Shown: positions 6,985 through 16,228, counted from the first letter of the stretch. The stretch: 48,641 nt of DNA from Bdellovibrio sp. (GCA_020720425.1 DYOP01000011.1:1-48641), one strand, 5' to 3'. Translations and numbers: made by a program. Notes: generated by a model from the sequence alone, not told the origin.

Positions 6985-8505
6985 ATGTTTAACATAAAAT
7001 ATATTTCTAAAATTGCGGTCGCTTTATCGCTTTTTTTAGGCGTCCAGGCGCAGTCAGCAGAAAACGAGTTTTTGGTTAAAATTAAAGATGAGTCTATTTT
7101 TTCTCAAATGCAAAAAGCTCATATTGAAATCAGTGATTATCATAAGGCGGGTCAGCTTTTGACAGTAACGATTTCTAAAAATGAGCAGTTAGAAAAATTA
7201 ATATGGTTCTATTCTAATCCGCTTGTTCAGTATGTTGTGCCAAACTCTGAGCTAGAAGCTTTTGATGTGCCGCTGGATTTTTCTAAACTAAAAACGCAGT
7301 ATGCTCTTTCTAATATTAAAGCTCAAAAAGCATGGGAAATTGCGGGTAACAAGGGTTTGAAGTCAGTTGTGGTAGCCGTCATTGATACGGGTGTTGATTA
7401 TAAACATAAAAACCTTTCTCCTAATATGGTAGAAGGTTATGATTTTGCTCGTAATGATTCAGACCCTATGGATGAAATTGGCCGCTCAAACCCAGGTCAT
7501 GGGACTCACTGTGCAGGGATAATAGGAGCGACCGGTCTTATTGAGGGCGGAATTGTTGGAATAGCTCCAGGCATTTCTCTTATGCCGCTTCGTTTTTTAG
7601 ATCAAAATGGTCGTGGTGACTTTGGTAACGCAGTTAAAGCAATTGATTATGCTATTGAACAAAAAGTACAAATTATTAGCGCTTCTTGGGGTGGGCGAAT
7701 TAATCAAGCTATGGCAACGCCTTTGATTGAAGCTATTGAAAGAGCCAATCAGACTGGCATTTTATTTGTTGTTGCGGCTGCAAATGACGGTAAAAATAAT
7801 GATACTTATGATGTTTTTCCGGCTAACGCACCTGTTGAAAATGTACTAACAGTTGCCGCTTCTAATTCGAAAGGTGAAAAGCCGACTTGGTCAAATTTTG
7901 GAAAAGGCAAAGTTCATATTGCTTCGCCAGGTGATGCTATCGTTTCAACTTTGCCAAATGATGCTTATGGTCCGTTATCGGGGACTTCAATGGCAACTCC
8001 CCTTGTGGCAGGTTTAGCAGCTCTTGTTAAATCGCAGGATGGTTCGATTACTCCTTTGCATATGAAGTCCCTTCTTCAAGCCTCAGCTCATGAGTCTTCT
8101 GTGGTAACAGCCTGCGGTTGCGAAATTGATGCAGCTGAAGCTGTGAACTTTGCTAAAAATAAGTTACCCTATATTCATCCGCAAGCCGCTTCTTTAAAAG
8201 TTAACGAGACAACGACTTTTGAAGTGGTCAACGGTGCTGAAGAAAATTTTGAATTTAATGTCAGTGACACGTCAAAGGCAAATATCGATGCGAAAACGGG
8301 AAAGTTAAATGCTCTTCAAGCAGGCGATATCATCGTAAATGCAGTTGATAAAGAATCGGCACAGGTTCTGCACTCTCGAATCATAAGAATTTTAAAGGCT
8401 AACGGTTCAGAGCAAAAACCTGCCGCTCAATGTCCATTTGATAGCCCTGAGTTATGCAATGGTTTGTGTTACTTTATTCCCATATTACCTTGGTGTACAA
8501 AGTAA
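6985..8505 (+). CDS. Secreted subtilisin-like serine protease (S8) with Ig-like domain
   Basis: 506 residues. Signal peptide at 1-25 (SLFLGVQAQSA), then an inhibitor-I9-like propeptide region (about 27-90, 'NEFLVKIKDES'), then the S8 catalytic domain with Asp in 'VIDTGVDY' (about 130), His in 'GHGTHCAG' (about 173), the oxyanion Asn in 'AAANDG' and Ser in 'SGTSMATP' (about 335). All catalytic residues are present. After about 390 comes a short Ig-like (BIG2-like) region ('AASLKVNETTTFEV...') and a cysteine-rich tail ('CPFDSPELCNGLCYF', '...PWCTK') that may be disulphide-bonded. It is predicted to be exported, autoprocessed and to degrade proteins outside the cell or on the surface. It is followed after 26 bases by a FadL-family gene, a likely operon. 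Confidence 0.92.
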   Translation: MFNIKYISKIAVALSLFLGVQAQSAENEFLVKIKDESIFSQMQKAHIEISDYHKAGQLLTVTISKNEQLEKLIWFYSNPLVQYVVPNSELEAFDVPLDFSKLKTQYALSNIKAQKAWEIAGNKGLKSVVVAVIDTGVDYKHKNLSPNMVEGYDFARNDSDPMDEIGRSNPGHGTHCAGIIGATGLIEGGIVGIAPGISLMPLRFLDQNGRGDFGNAVKAIDYAIEQKVQIISASWGGRINQAMATPLIEAIERANQTGILFVVAAANDGKNNDTYDVFPANAPVENVLTVAASNSKGEKPTWSNFGKGKVHIASPGDAIVSTLPNDAYGPLSGTSMATPLVAGLAALVKSQDGSITPLHMKSLLQASAHESSVVTACGCEIDAAEAVNFAKNKLPYIHPQAASLKVNETTTFEVVNGAEENFEFNVSDTSKANIDAKTGKLNALQAGDIIVNAVDKESAQVLHSRIIRILKANGSEQKPAAQCPFDSPELCNGLCYFIPILPWCTK

Positions 8506-8531
8506 TATAAAAATTGATTAGGTGGAATATA

Positions 8532-9830
8532 ATGGAGAGTGCTTACTTTATTGAGGTATTATCAAAAAAAGGTTTTAAAGCTTTTAAGATAGTAACATTT
8601 TTGTGGGCACTCCTTTTTTGTTCAAATAAAAGTTATTCGCAAAATTTAAATCTTCAAAGTCTTCTTATCGGAGATCAAGCGGCCGGGATGGGGGGCGCCT
8701 ACACAGCCCTTTTTAGTGATGCATCTGCTGCTTCTTACTATAACCCAGCGGCATTGGGTTTTATCAATGAAGAGTCTGTTTCGGCCTCAGTCGGTGTTTT
8801 TAAAAAATTTGATATTCACTATGGAGACAGTGCGGATATTGTTTCGGCGTCATTAAAAATGAATCAGGGCTTTTTTAGGGCCGTTCCGGCCTCGACGGCA
8901 GCGGTATTAAAAACTGAAATATTTGATTGGCTAAAGCCTTACACATTAGCATTTTCAATTATTGTTCCTGAGTATGACGAATTCAAAGGTGATCTATATC
9001 GGTCAGAATCAAATGTTGCAACTTTAGATTATAAAATCGAAAGCCTTTGGGTGGGGGGATCAATTGCCAAAAAACTATCCCCAACGCAATCTGTGGGATT
9101 ATCACTTTATTATGTGGCCAGGACTTTCTCATCTAATGAGGTTCAACGAAGCTCCGGTGGGAGTTGGTATTTTGATTCTGAAACAAGAACGTTTAAACAT
9201 AATTATGTTTTACCCATCATAGGTTACCAAGCTGAGATTGACTCGAGCTGGAGATGGGGGATAACAGTTTTTGGACCATCATTAAAAATTGCAGGCGAGG
9301 GTGAGCGTGAGAGCTTGCATATTGATAGTACGGGGATTACTTCGGAGACTCCAGAAACCGGAGTTTCAAGCTTTATGGGGCGACCCATGCAGATTAATTT
9401 AGGATTAAACTATTTAATTAACCGCTGGAGTATTGCGTTTGATATTAAGCATTCTCTTGGGCAAGAGGCTGTTGATTTTGAAGGTAAACCCTACGCTCAA
9501 AATTATTCGTTTAAACCAATAACAAATATTTCTTTAGGTTCAGAGTATATTTTGCAAGATAACCTTCATTTAAGAGCTGGAATTTTTAGTGATTTTAGTC
9601 CTCACGAAAGTCAGCGTATTTTAGTCTATCAAAACCAGGCTGATTATATTGACCAAGGGGGATTTTCTGCGAACGTTGTTTATAAACAAAAAAATATGCA
9701 ATACACCTTTGGAGGTTACTATTTGGGCGGCAAGGGGCACTCATGGCATAAAGTGCAAAATAATATAATCGAACTCTCTAAGCAATCTCATGTTTTTACA
9801 ATGTTAGTGGGCGTTCATTACAGCATGTAA
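8532..9830 (+). CDS. FadL/OmpP1/TodX-family outer-membrane protein
   Basis: 432 residues from the ATG at 8532, which has AGGTGG six bases upstream; the frame extends to a TTG at 8514 without benefit. A hydrophobic segment (about 20-33) ending 'SNKSYSQ' acts as signal peptide. The mature N-terminus carries 'GDQAAGMGGAYTALFSDASA' and 'YYNPAALGF', the hallmark of FadL-type transporters for hydrophobic compounds (fatty acids, aromatics). The rest is strand-rich, and the C-terminus 'VFTMLVGVHYSM' looks like a barrel end strand. Substrate is not deducible. It lies 26 bases after the subtilase and probably shares its transcript. Confidence 0.85.
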   Translation: MESAYFIEVLSKKGFKAFKIVTFLWALLFCSNKSYSQNLNLQSLLIGDQAAGMGGAYTALFSDASAASYYNPAALGFINEESVSASVGVFKKFDIHYGDSADIVSASLKMNQGFFRAVPASTAAVLKTEIFDWLKPYTLAFSIIVPEYDEFKGDLYRSESNVATLDYKIESLWVGGSIAKKLSPTQSVGLSLYYVARTFSSNEVQRSSGGSWYFDSETRTFKHNYVLPIIGYQAEIDSSWRWGITVFGPSLKIAGEGERESLHIDSTGITSETPETGVSSFMGRPMQINLGLNYLINRWSIAFDIKHSLGQEAVDFEGKPYAQNYSFKPITNISLGSEYILQDNLHLRAGIFSDFSPHESQRILVYQNQADYIDQGGFSANVVYKQKNMQYTFGGYYLGGKGHSWHKVQNNIIELSKQSHVFTMLVGVHYSM

Positions 9831-9858
9831 AATCAAATAGTATGTTTTATAAAATTAA

Positions 9859-10101
9859 TTAATTTAGGTTTTGCCCAATACGTGATGTTTCAATTAATTT
9901 TTGGGTCATTTGAGAGGCCCTGTTAGATGATTTGTGAACCTTGTATTTTTTACTGTCTAAGATTTTTTTTGCTTTCATATGGTTTTGAGAAGAAATAGTT
10001 CTTGTATTGGTTGGTTGGCCTAAGTCATTAGAATGAGTTACCAACAATGAAGATATTATAATGACAATAATTGAAAATGAAATTTTAATTAGATCTTTCA
10101 T
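9859..10101 (-). CDS. Small exported or membrane-anchored hypothetical protein
   Basis: 80 residues from the ATG at 10101, preferred over a GTG- or ATG-type start further upstream because AAGGAT lies seven bases before it. The N-terminus has one hydrophobic stretch (ISFSIIVIIISSLLVTHS, about 6-23), a signal peptide or anchor, followed by a basic, Ser/Lys-rich tail (MKAKKILDSKKYKVHKSS). No family recognised. It follows flagellin on the same strand but is separated from it by a 15-base-pair hairpin, so it is probably expressed separately or at a reduced level. Confidence 0.5.
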   Translation of the reverse strand: MKDLIKISFSIIVIIISSLLVTHSNDLGQPTNTRTISSQNHMKAKKILDSKKYKVHKSSNRASQMTQKLIETSRIGQNLN

Positions 10102-10249
10102 AAATGCATCCTTATTTCCGGTTATATGAGGTGAGTGTCTACAAGCACTCAAGCCATGTAGGGCATATAGGATGCCAAATCTAAATCTAAATGGATAGAT
10201 CCTAAGCCAAAGGTCTTAATAAAAAATTCATACGGGATGCGCAAAATGT

Positions 10250-10285
10250 AATCTGCACAAATGAAGCTAATCATTTGTGCAGATT
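10250..10285 (-). terminator. Perfect 15-bp hairpin downstream of flagellin
   Basis: The arms 10250-10264 and 10271-10285 are exact reverse complements (AATCTGCACAAATGA and its complement) around a 6-base loop. On the minus strand it starts 34 bases after the flagellin stop and is followed by ACATTTTG, a weak T stretch. It is best read as the flagellin transcript's terminator or a 3' stabilising structure. Because the arms are perfect, a protein-binding palindrome is also possible. Confidence 0.65.
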
Positions 10286-10318
10286 TTAGTTAGGTAGCTG
10301 GCTATTTATTTTTTCTGA

Positions 10319-11152
10319 TTAGCCAATCAGTTTAAGAGCCACTTGAGCAGAACTATTTGCCTGTGAAAGGGTTGAGGCACCAGCCTGAAGTAGGATCTGG
10401 TTTCGAACCATTTCAGAAGAAGCTTGTGCAACATCGGTATCACGAACTCGAGAATTGGCAGCCGAAAGATTTTCTTCTTGAACTGCTAAATTATCTATAG
10501 TCGAGGTTAGTCGGTTTTGCAGAGCTCCCAGGTTAGAGCGATACCCGTTAACTGTATTCTGAGCTTCATCAAGTAAGTTTAAAGCTTCTTGAGAGCCCTC
10601 TTTTGTCGTATAGTCTAGACTATCAATACCAAGAGCGTCTAAGGTAGCCACATTCATTGAGGAATCAAAAGAAATTCGATCTTCTTCTTCAGAGTTGAAA
10701 AGTCCAATTTGAAAATCAAACTGAGGAGTTGATCCATCTAAAAGGTTTGTTGTCCCCCATTTAGTTGTTTTAGCGATTCGATTGACTTCAGCTTTAAGTT
10801 GATCCACCTCTTTATTGATGAATGATCTTTCTGTGTCTGAAACCGTATCTGACGCTGATTGAATTCCTAATTCTCTAAGTCGTGTTACCATGTTTCCAAT
10901 TTCATTCAAACCGCCTTCAGCTGTCTGAACCATTGAAATTCCATCATTCGCATTTCGATTGGCTTGACGAGCTGAGCGGATCTGAGATTTTAATCTCTCA
11001 GAAATCGCAAGACCCGCGGCATCATCTGCTGCGATGTTAATGCGTGATCCAGAGGCTAGCTGCCCCATGGATTTCCCCATGGCTCGCTGGGCTCCAGCTA
11101 AGTTCCTTTGGGTGTTGATAGCCGATATGTTTGTACTTACTCTCATGCCCAT
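10319..11152 (-). CDS. fliC: Flagellin
   Basis: 277-residue filament subunit. The N-terminal D0/D1 region ('MRVSTNISAINTQRNL', 'LASGSRINIAADDAAGLAISERL', 'RNANDGISMVQTAEGGLNEI') and C-terminal D1/D0 region ('TVNGYRSNLGALQNRL', 'AASEMVRNQILLQAGASTLSQAN'-like) are complete, joined by a short middle (about 140-190) with no D2/D3 insert. This size is typical of Bdellovibrio-type flagellins, which form multi-flagellin filaments under a sheath (family knowledge). The start at 11152 is supported by AGGAGGT five bases upstream. A sigma-28 promoter lies about 90 bases upstream and a hairpin lies downstream. No other flagellar genes are adjacent. Confidence 0.97.
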   Translation of the reverse strand: MGMRVSTNISAINTQRNLAGAQRAMGKSMGQLASGSRINIAADDAAGLAISERLKSQIRSARQANRNANDGISMVQTAEGGLNEIGNMVTRLRELGIQSASDTVSDTERSFINKEVDQLKAEVNRIAKTTKWGTTNLLDGSTPQFDFQIGLFNSEEEDRISFDSSMNVATLDALGIDSLDYTTKEGSQEALNLLDEAQNTVNGYRSNLGALQNRLTSTIDNLAVQEENLSAANSRVRDTDVAQASSEMVRNQILLQAGASTLSQANSSAQVALKLIG

Positions 11153-11238
11153 TTGTTACCTCCTTTTAGGTGTAGTTCAGCATGGTATCCTCCTTGTTTG
11201 GTTTGTAAGAGCTCAATCCTTTTGTGCTCTCAGGTAAC

Positions 11239-11265
11239 TTATCGCCGTGTATGTCAAATAATTAA
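11239..11265 (-). promoter_or_regulatory. Sigma-28 (FliA) type promoter for flagellin
   Basis: On the minus strand TTAA (11265-11262), a 15-base spacer and GGCGATAA (11246-11239) match the sigma-28 consensus TAAA-N15-GCCGATAA with one mismatch in each box. It points at the flagellin gene and would leave a leader of about 80 bases containing the strong ribosome binding site. Confidence 0.8.
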
Positions 11266-11356
11266 CGGTCTCTTAGTCCAAATTATTGAAAAAAATACTG
11301 GGTTATAGCAATTTTTGACTCAAGTAAAGTCTTGAAAGTAGTATCCCGACTAGCCA

Positions 11357-12841
11357 ATGAACAAGCTTTCAGATCCTTTTACTAGACTATTTTGGGTGTT
11401 ACTATGCGTAGGTGGGGTTACCCTGTCTGTCGCTATGTACTATAAAAAATCATTTGCTTCGTGCTTGGATAGTAGATTTATTAATGATGTTACCATCATA
11501 GAGTCATCAGAATCATATAAGATAGCTTCGTGTCCATCAGTTGACAAAAAAAGTCAGGGATATAAAGCTTCTCGTTGGTCAGAACTTATTGCTAATAAGC
11601 TTTCCGAGCATAATTCATTTTTTGAAGTTATATTTTCTTCAGGGGTTAAAAATAAAATTAACATAACGGTCATTGATACCGAGCAGTTTTTTTTAGATTT
11701 TAAAAACAACCATCTTATTTTAAGCCGAAAAGTATTTAATGATTCTGATATCTTTGGTAAGGCCTTAAGAATTGCCTTGTTCGCTCAGGTTATATTTAAC
11801 AAAGCAAGCACGCCCCATTTAAAAAGCAATTATAATGTGTTTTATATGGCCGATTGGTTAAGCTCTATTGCTTGGTTTGCCTATACGAGTAAAAGCGATT
11901 TGGAAGGTGTTGATCGTGCGGTTCCGCTTTCGATGCTTAATTTAAGTAAGCAAAAATCAAACTATTGTGTTTCAAAAATTGTTAGTTTAGTTGATATGAA
12001 AAACTGTATGGATTTAAAAAGTGAATCTATTTGGGAACAGGGGCAAGCCTATTCGTATCTATTGCCCATACTTAAGCAGGCTTGGTTTTATCGCCTTGGG
12101 CAGGCCCCATCAATCGATAGAATTCACTTTTTAAGGCAGGTTACTAATTACGACTATAAATTTGATGTAAGTACAGAGTCGACTGTTTATAATGATCTTG
12201 AACTGAGTGCTAGAGAAATTGACTGGATTAAAAGCAATGAAAAGGCTTTATTGGGTTACCTAGATCCAAAGCTTGCACAAGAATTTAACCGTCCCGTTTT
12301 TTTGATTAACAAGTATGACACGTCACTGTTTGTCGGAAAACTTGCCTATCCTCAGCAAATGGCTCAAGAGTTTTCAAAAATTGGTTTTATTCAAATCGAC
12401 GAATCACTTTCAGATTTTTATAGTTCATGGGGTAAAATAAAATTAAATAGCGCCATTAAATTCGATTCTGTAGTTTATTGGTCTTGTGATATGCCGAGTA
12501 TCAAAACATTGCTGAGTTTTGAAAGTAACAGTGAACACATTTATGTTATTAGCTCTTGTGATAGTCCTGATGAATCATTTTTTAATGAGATAACAAAAAT
12601 TGGTATTGAGGCATATTTAGTTAAATATATAGATCTTACTTTTGCAAAAATTCATCTGCCATCATTAAAGCAGGTTTCGCAAAAACAGCCGTTTAACCCA
12701 TTAACCTTAATTTCGAGTAAAACCAATGATCATCCTTTTTTTAAGTCAATTGGATTTGATTCGGCAGAGTGGGATTCGAAAACAAATATCTATCAATGGA
12801 ATTCTGCCATTGAGGTTGTCGAAAGATTTAGAATTAATTAG
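11357..12841 (+). CDS. Hypothetical protein with N-terminal membrane anchor
   Basis: 494 residues, not recognised. The N-terminus has one hydrophobic helix (about 10-27, LFWVLLCVGGVTLSVAMYY) preceded by few charges, so it is a membrane anchor or uncleaved signal, with the remainder probably periplasmic. Several cysteines (36, 59, about 205, 217, 382, 404) could form disulphides. There are no repeats and no enzyme motif I trust. It is divergent from flagellin (205 bases apart) and convergent with the pan operon. No clear ribosome binding site precedes the ATG. Low-complexity content is absent and the frame is long, so it is very likely real; it may be lineage-specific. Confidence 0.7.
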   Translation: MNKLSDPFTRLFWVLLCVGGVTLSVAMYYKKSFASCLDSRFINDVTIIESSESYKIASCPSVDKKSQGYKASRWSELIANKLSEHNSFFEVIFSSGVKNKINITVIDTEQFFLDFKNNHLILSRKVFNDSDIFGKALRIALFAQVIFNKASTPHLKSNYNVFYMADWLSSIAWFAYTSKSDLEGVDRAVPLSMLNLSKQKSNYCVSKIVSLVDMKNCMDLKSESIWEQGQAYSYLLPILKQAWFYRLGQAPSIDRIHFLRQVTNYDYKFDVSTESTVYNDLELSAREIDWIKSNEKALLGYLDPKLAQEFNRPVFLINKYDTSLFVGKLAYPQQMAQEFSKIGFIQIDESLSDFYSSWGKIKLNSAIKFDSVVYWSCDMPSIKTLLSFESNSEHIYVISSCDSPDESFFNEITKIGIEAYLVKYIDLTFAKIHLPSLKQVSQKQPFNPLTLISSKTNDHPFFKSIGFDSAEWDSKTNIYQWNSAIEVVERFRIN

Positions 12842-12898
12842 TTGCTGCTTAAAAATGCATTGTACGGTTTGTAGCTCAAAGTTCGCAGATGATTTATT

Positions 12899-12927
12899 CT
12901 TTTTATCCTTGAGGCACGGCCATCCAT
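12899..12927. repeat. Dispersed intergenic repeat, copy A
   Basis: A 29-base stretch ending CACGGCCATCCAT matches 16159-16187 with only two mismatches. GTTCGCA occurs upstream of both copies. It lies in the 111-base gap between the convergent unknown gene and panD, which holds no other clear feature. Confidence 0.75.
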
Positions 12928-12952
12928 TGGGGGGATATAAATTTGCAAGGAT

Positions 12953-13321
12953 TTAGGGATTTGCCTCTGAGGTTTTGATAGAGGTTGGCTTGTTTTGAGA
13001 GTCGACAAAAACAACAGTGGGTTTGTGAAATTCGGCTTGTTCTATATTAATAGAAGCATAAGAAGCAATAATAACAATATCGCCCTTGATTACGAGTCTG
13101 GCGGCCGCTCCATTTAAACAAATTTCTCCGGTGTTACCTTTAATAACATAAGTCGAAAATCGCTGTCCATTATTGCAATTATAAATATCGACTCGTTCGT
13201 TAATAAATAGCCCTGCCTGTTTGATAAGTTCTGGGCAGATTGAAATAGATCCTTCGTAGCTAAGATCAGCTTCTGTTACGGTAGCTCTATGGATTTTGCA
13301 TTTTAGCATTTCAATATTCAT
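12953..13321 (-). CDS. panD: Aspartate 1-decarboxylase
   Basis: 122-residue proenzyme converting L-aspartate to beta-alanine for pantothenate. The family start '[21 protein letters not shown]' contains the self-cleavage site Gly-Ser in 'YEGS', where Ser becomes the pyruvoyl cofactor. '[10 protein letters not shown]', '[12 protein letters not shown]' and '[10 protein letters not shown]' are also typical. The start codon overlaps the coaX stop by 4 bases (ATGA), and it is the last gene of the operon. The start could instead be the second Met five residues on; both fit. Confidence 0.97.
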   Translation of the reverse strand: MNIEMLKCKIHRATVTEADLSYEGSISICPELIKQAGLFINERVDIYNCNNGQRFSTYVIKGNTGEICLNGAAARLVIKGDIVIIASYASINIEQAEFHKPTVVFVDSQNKPTSIKTSEANP

Positions 13322-14115
13322 GAGTTGTTGTCTCCATTAATGACAGGGTTAAGCCTTAATGCTTGAATAAGGCCAATCAAAACAAGATCTCGGTGGGTAA
13401 CATCAAAAAAGGACTCATCTTCAAAAAGATTTGAAAATCCTCCGGTGCCAATAATCAAAGGCCTGGGTTGTCCCTCAAAGCATTCATTAATAATTTTTGT
13501 TGAAATTTCTTTCATCATCCCAAGATGCCCATAATACAGACCTGATTGAATGCTTTCAACTGTGGCTTTGCCTAAGGCCTTTTGTGGTCGGAGAATTTCA
13601 ACGCTGGGTAACTTTGCTGTTCTGGTTTCAAGGGCTTCCATTGAAATGCGCATGCCTGGAGTGATGACGCCACCCAGGTATTCTTTTTTGGTCGTAATGG
13701 CGCAAAACGTGGTTGCTGTCCCAAGATCAATAATAATTAGATTTTTATTGGGGTAAAGGGTCAGAGCTCCAATCGCATTGGCAATGCGATCTGCTCCCAC
13801 TTCTGAGGGGTTATGATAAAGAACTTTTAAGCCCGTTTTAACTCCGACTTGAAGTACAAAAGGAGTGATATTAAAATATTTATTGCAAGCGCTTTTAAGT
13901 GAGTAAACAACATCGGGCACAACTGAGCAGATAGAGATCTGTGTAATCTGATCAGGTTGTATGCCATTTTCTCTAAGGGCAGATCGTAAAAAAATACCAA
14001 TTTCATCACTTGATGAGCCGCCTTTTGAGGTTTTTCGAAACTTAATTAAAAGTTCATTTTGATTGTAAACGCCGCCATAAATTTGACTGTTACCAACATC
14101 AAGGGTTAAAATCAT
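13318..14115 (-). CDS. coaX: Type III pantothenate kinase
   Basis: 265 residues. Phosphorylates pantothenate, the first committed CoA step; the type III form is feedback-insensitive and belongs to the ASKHA fold (family knowledge). Visible motifs are the N-terminal phosphate loop '[14 protein letters not shown]', '[12 protein letters not shown]', the metal/ATP '[10 protein letters not shown]' and '[15 protein letters not shown]'. AAGGAG lies immediately before the ATG, inside the end of coaBC, and the genes overlap by 4 bases. Length is normal. Confidence 0.96.
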   Translation of the reverse strand: MILTLDVGNSQIYGGVYNQNELLIKFRKTSKGGSSSDEIGIFLRSALRENGIQPDQITQISICSVVPDVVYSLKSACNKYFNITPFVLQVGVKTGLKVLYHNPSEVGADRIANAIGALTLYPNKNLIIIDLGTATTFCAITTKKEYLGGVITPGMRISMEALETRTAKLPSVEILRPQKALGKATVESIQSGLYYGHLGMMKEISTKIINECFEGQPRPLIIGTGGFSNLFEDESFFDVTHRDLVLIGLIQALRLNPVINGDNNS

Positions 14116-15332
14116 AGTTTCTCCTTAGAAGTTATGACATCAGAAAGCCCTGTGGCTAATTCGGAGATCGAATAAAACAGGGGGTTGTCATCTTTTGATA
14201 AGTTTGATTTATTATAAAGAGTGTAAACGGGCGTTTTATTTTTATGTTTAATTAAATCGTTATGAACTACGTAGTCACATTGGCTTCGGTTAATTAGGTC
14301 GGTAACTTTTTTGAATTCTAACTCATGACTGAGCCCTACGGTTAATTTAAATCCAATAACAAGGCTGTGGGGGGTTATCTTTTTAAATTCATCAATTAGT
14401 TTTTTTCTAGGAATAAGATCAAGCTTTAAATGGGTCCCTGAGTCCAGTTTGAAATCTTTTTCAGATGATTGTGAAAGCTCAAAATCACTGACTGCGGCCA
14501 TGTGGATAAGGGTCGCGTTCGGAAGCTGATAAAGAGTATTGGTAACAAGCTGACTTAGCTCGTCGGGGGTTTTAAATGTAAGTAACGAAAATCCCATTTG
14601 TTCTTGAATGTCCCCATTGGGGCTTAAGGCGCTTTTGATTAATATAATATCAAATCCTAGCAAAAATAAGTTTTTGGCGAGTAAAACCCCTGACTTTCCT
14701 GAGGATATATTGCTAATAGTTCGAACAGAATCAATGGCTATCTCTGTTCCGCCTGAAGTAATTATGATGGTATGATTTTTTATTTTATTTAAATGTCTTT
14801 GAATTTGAAAAAATATTTGATCGGGTTCTTGAAGCCTTCCAGGGCCAACCTCTTTGCAAGCTAAATCGCCCTCAGGGCTATCTAAAAAAACAAGGCCTAA
14901 TTTTTTTAATTTTTGAATATTCTCCTGTAATAGGGGGTGCTTATACATGGCTTGATTCATGGCGGGAGCAACTAAAAAAGGTTTACTAAAGTCGTGTGCC
15001 ATAAATAATGAACTTGTTAAAGTGTCAGCACCTCCTGTGGCCATTTTAGAAATTTGATTGGCCGTGCAGGGAGCGCAAATAATAATATCGGCCCATCGAG
15101 CTAAATGAATATGAGCCATTTGATCTGTGCCCACTTTCCAAAGGTCTACTTCTACTGGGTTTGAGCTGAGGGCTTCAAATACAGTAGGGCTTATAAAGTT
15201 TTGAGCCCCTTTGCTCATGGCAACTTTAACTTGAAAGCGATTTTTAACAAGTAAAGAAGTCAGCTCAGCCGCTTTATAAGAAGCTATTGAGCCGGTAACA
15301 ATTAATAGAACTTTTTTGTTAGATTGAGACAT
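14112..15332 (-). CDS. coaBC: Bifunctional phosphopantothenoylcysteine decarboxylase / phosphopantothenate-cysteine ligase
   Basis: Two CoA steps in one protein of 406 residues from the ATG at 15332 (a TTG two codons earlier is also in frame). The N-terminal flavoprotein CoaC part (1-190) shows '[12 protein letters not shown]', catalytic His in 'HIHLARWAD', 'PAMNQAMY' and '[13 protein letters not shown]' with the active-site Cys. The C-terminal CoaB part (190-406) shows '[18 protein letters not shown]', 'SSGKSG' and 'AAVSDF'. It overlaps panC by 14 bases and coaX by 4 bases, so translation is likely coupled. Confidence 0.96.
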   Translation of the reverse strand: MSQSNKKVLLIVTGSIASYKAAELTSLLVKNRFQVKVAMSKGAQNFISPTVFEALSSNPVEVDLWKVGTDQMAHIHLARWADIIICAPCTANQISKMATGGADTLTSSLFMAHDFSKPFLVAPAMNQAMYKHPLLQENIQKLKKLGLVFLDSPEGDLACKEVGPGRLQEPDQIFFQIQRHLNKIKNHTIIITSGGTEIAIDSVRTISNISSGKSGVLLAKNLFLLGFDIILIKSALSPNGDIQEQMGFSLLTFKTPDELSQLVTNTLYQLPNATLIHMAAVSDFELSQSSEKDFKLDSGTHLKLDLIPRKKLIDEFKKITPHSLVIGFKLTVGLSHELEFKKVTDLINRSQCDYVVHNDLIKHKNKTPVYTLYNKSNLSKDDNPLFYSISELATGLSDVITSKEKL

Positions 15333-16074
15333 TGTCAATTAACCTCACTTCTCCTAAAAACACAGCTCCATAGCGACGATTATTTTTATCTTCCACGTAA
15401 TCCACTTTAAATCCGGATTGGGTCAAAAGACGGGAGGCATCGGCAGATGAAGTGCTACTTGTTAATATTTTATAAAATTCAGGAGCTTTGAGCTTTTCAG
15501 TCACAGTTAATCTTGCATTTCTTGAGCTAAGAGCAAGCCCTGAGTTTTCGCGAACCGTTGGTAACCCAACAATTTGAGTGTCTATAAAAAAACTTTTTAC
15601 CATGCTTTTAATAAGTGTTAGTTGTTGAAAATCTTTTTCGCCAAAATAAGCATGACTTGGGCGAGTGAGTAATAACAGTTTTAAAACAACAGTTAATACG
15701 CCATCAAAATGACCTGGGCGATGGGCTCCGCATAATAATTTTGAAAAATCAGTTTCAATAACCTTATAAGTGTACTCATCAGGATAAAGTTCGGACTTTG
15801 AAGGGTTAAAAACGGCATCTACCCCAAGCGTTGAGGCCAATTTGAAATCACTTTCTAATTGGGAGGGATATTTTTCAAAATCATCAGGATTATTAAACTG
15901 AGTCGGGTTAACGAAAATAGATAAAATCACCTTTTGATTGTGAGAGCGGGCTTGTTTGATGAGTTGAGCATGTCCTTCGTGAAGGGCGCCCATGGTGGGA
16001 ATAAAGCCAATATCAGAGGTGCTTAAATTATTACGATAAAAAGTAAGATCCTCTGAAGTATTTATAATTTTCAT
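15319..16074 (-). CDS. panC: Pantothenate synthetase
   Basis: Joins pantoate and beta-alanine using ATP. 251 residues, about 30 shorter than usual at the C-terminal domain. Motifs: 'FIPTMGALHEGHAQLI' (HIGH-type nucleotide-binding), 'SIFVNPTQFN', 'FDGVLTVVLKLL', 'YFGEKDFQQL' and 'LALSSRNARL'. All active-site blocks are in the N-terminal part and are intact, so it should be active. The gap of 154 bases to panB is the only real spacer in the operon and carries repeat copy B. Confidence 0.96.
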   Translation of the reverse strand: MKIINTSEDLTFYRNNLSTSDIGFIPTMGALHEGHAQLIKQARSHNQKVILSIFVNPTQFNNPDDFEKYPSQLESDFKLASTLGVDAVFNPSKSELYPDEYTYKVIETDFSKLLCGAHRPGHFDGVLTVVLKLLLLTRPSHAYFGEKDFQQLTLIKSMVKSFFIDTQIVGLPTVRENSGLALSSRNARLTVTEKLKAPEFYKILTSSTSSADASRLLTQSGFKVDYVEDKNNRRYGAVFLGEVRLIDNVSI

Positions 16075-16158
16075 TTGGTACCTGCCATATTTAAGATCAA
16101 GTCCGTTTGCAAAACATAACTTAACTTTTTTTTGTTCGCAACTTCAAAAAAGAGTGTG

Positions 16159-16207
16159 CTTTTTATTCTTGAGTCACGGCCATCCATGGCCTCTGCATGC
16201 ATGAGGC
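16159..16207. repeat. Dispersed intergenic repeat, copy B, with small hairpins
   Basis: 16159-16187 matches copy A (12899-12927) at 27 of 29 positions. Its end runs into two small inverted repeats: GGCCAT/ATGGCC (16178-16183, 16186-16191) and GCCTC/GAGGC (16189-16193, 16203-16207). It sits inside the pan operon between panB and panC, where it could affect RNA processing or termination; that role is inference. Confidence 0.7.
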
Positions 16208-16228
16208 ATAAAGGTGGATTATATTGTT

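Noticed and set aside
11113-11130. Plus-strand GCCGATAT as a sigma-28 box
   Set aside because: It falls in the 5' coding part of flagellin (Ser-Ala-Ile codons), has no matching -35 and points the wrong way.
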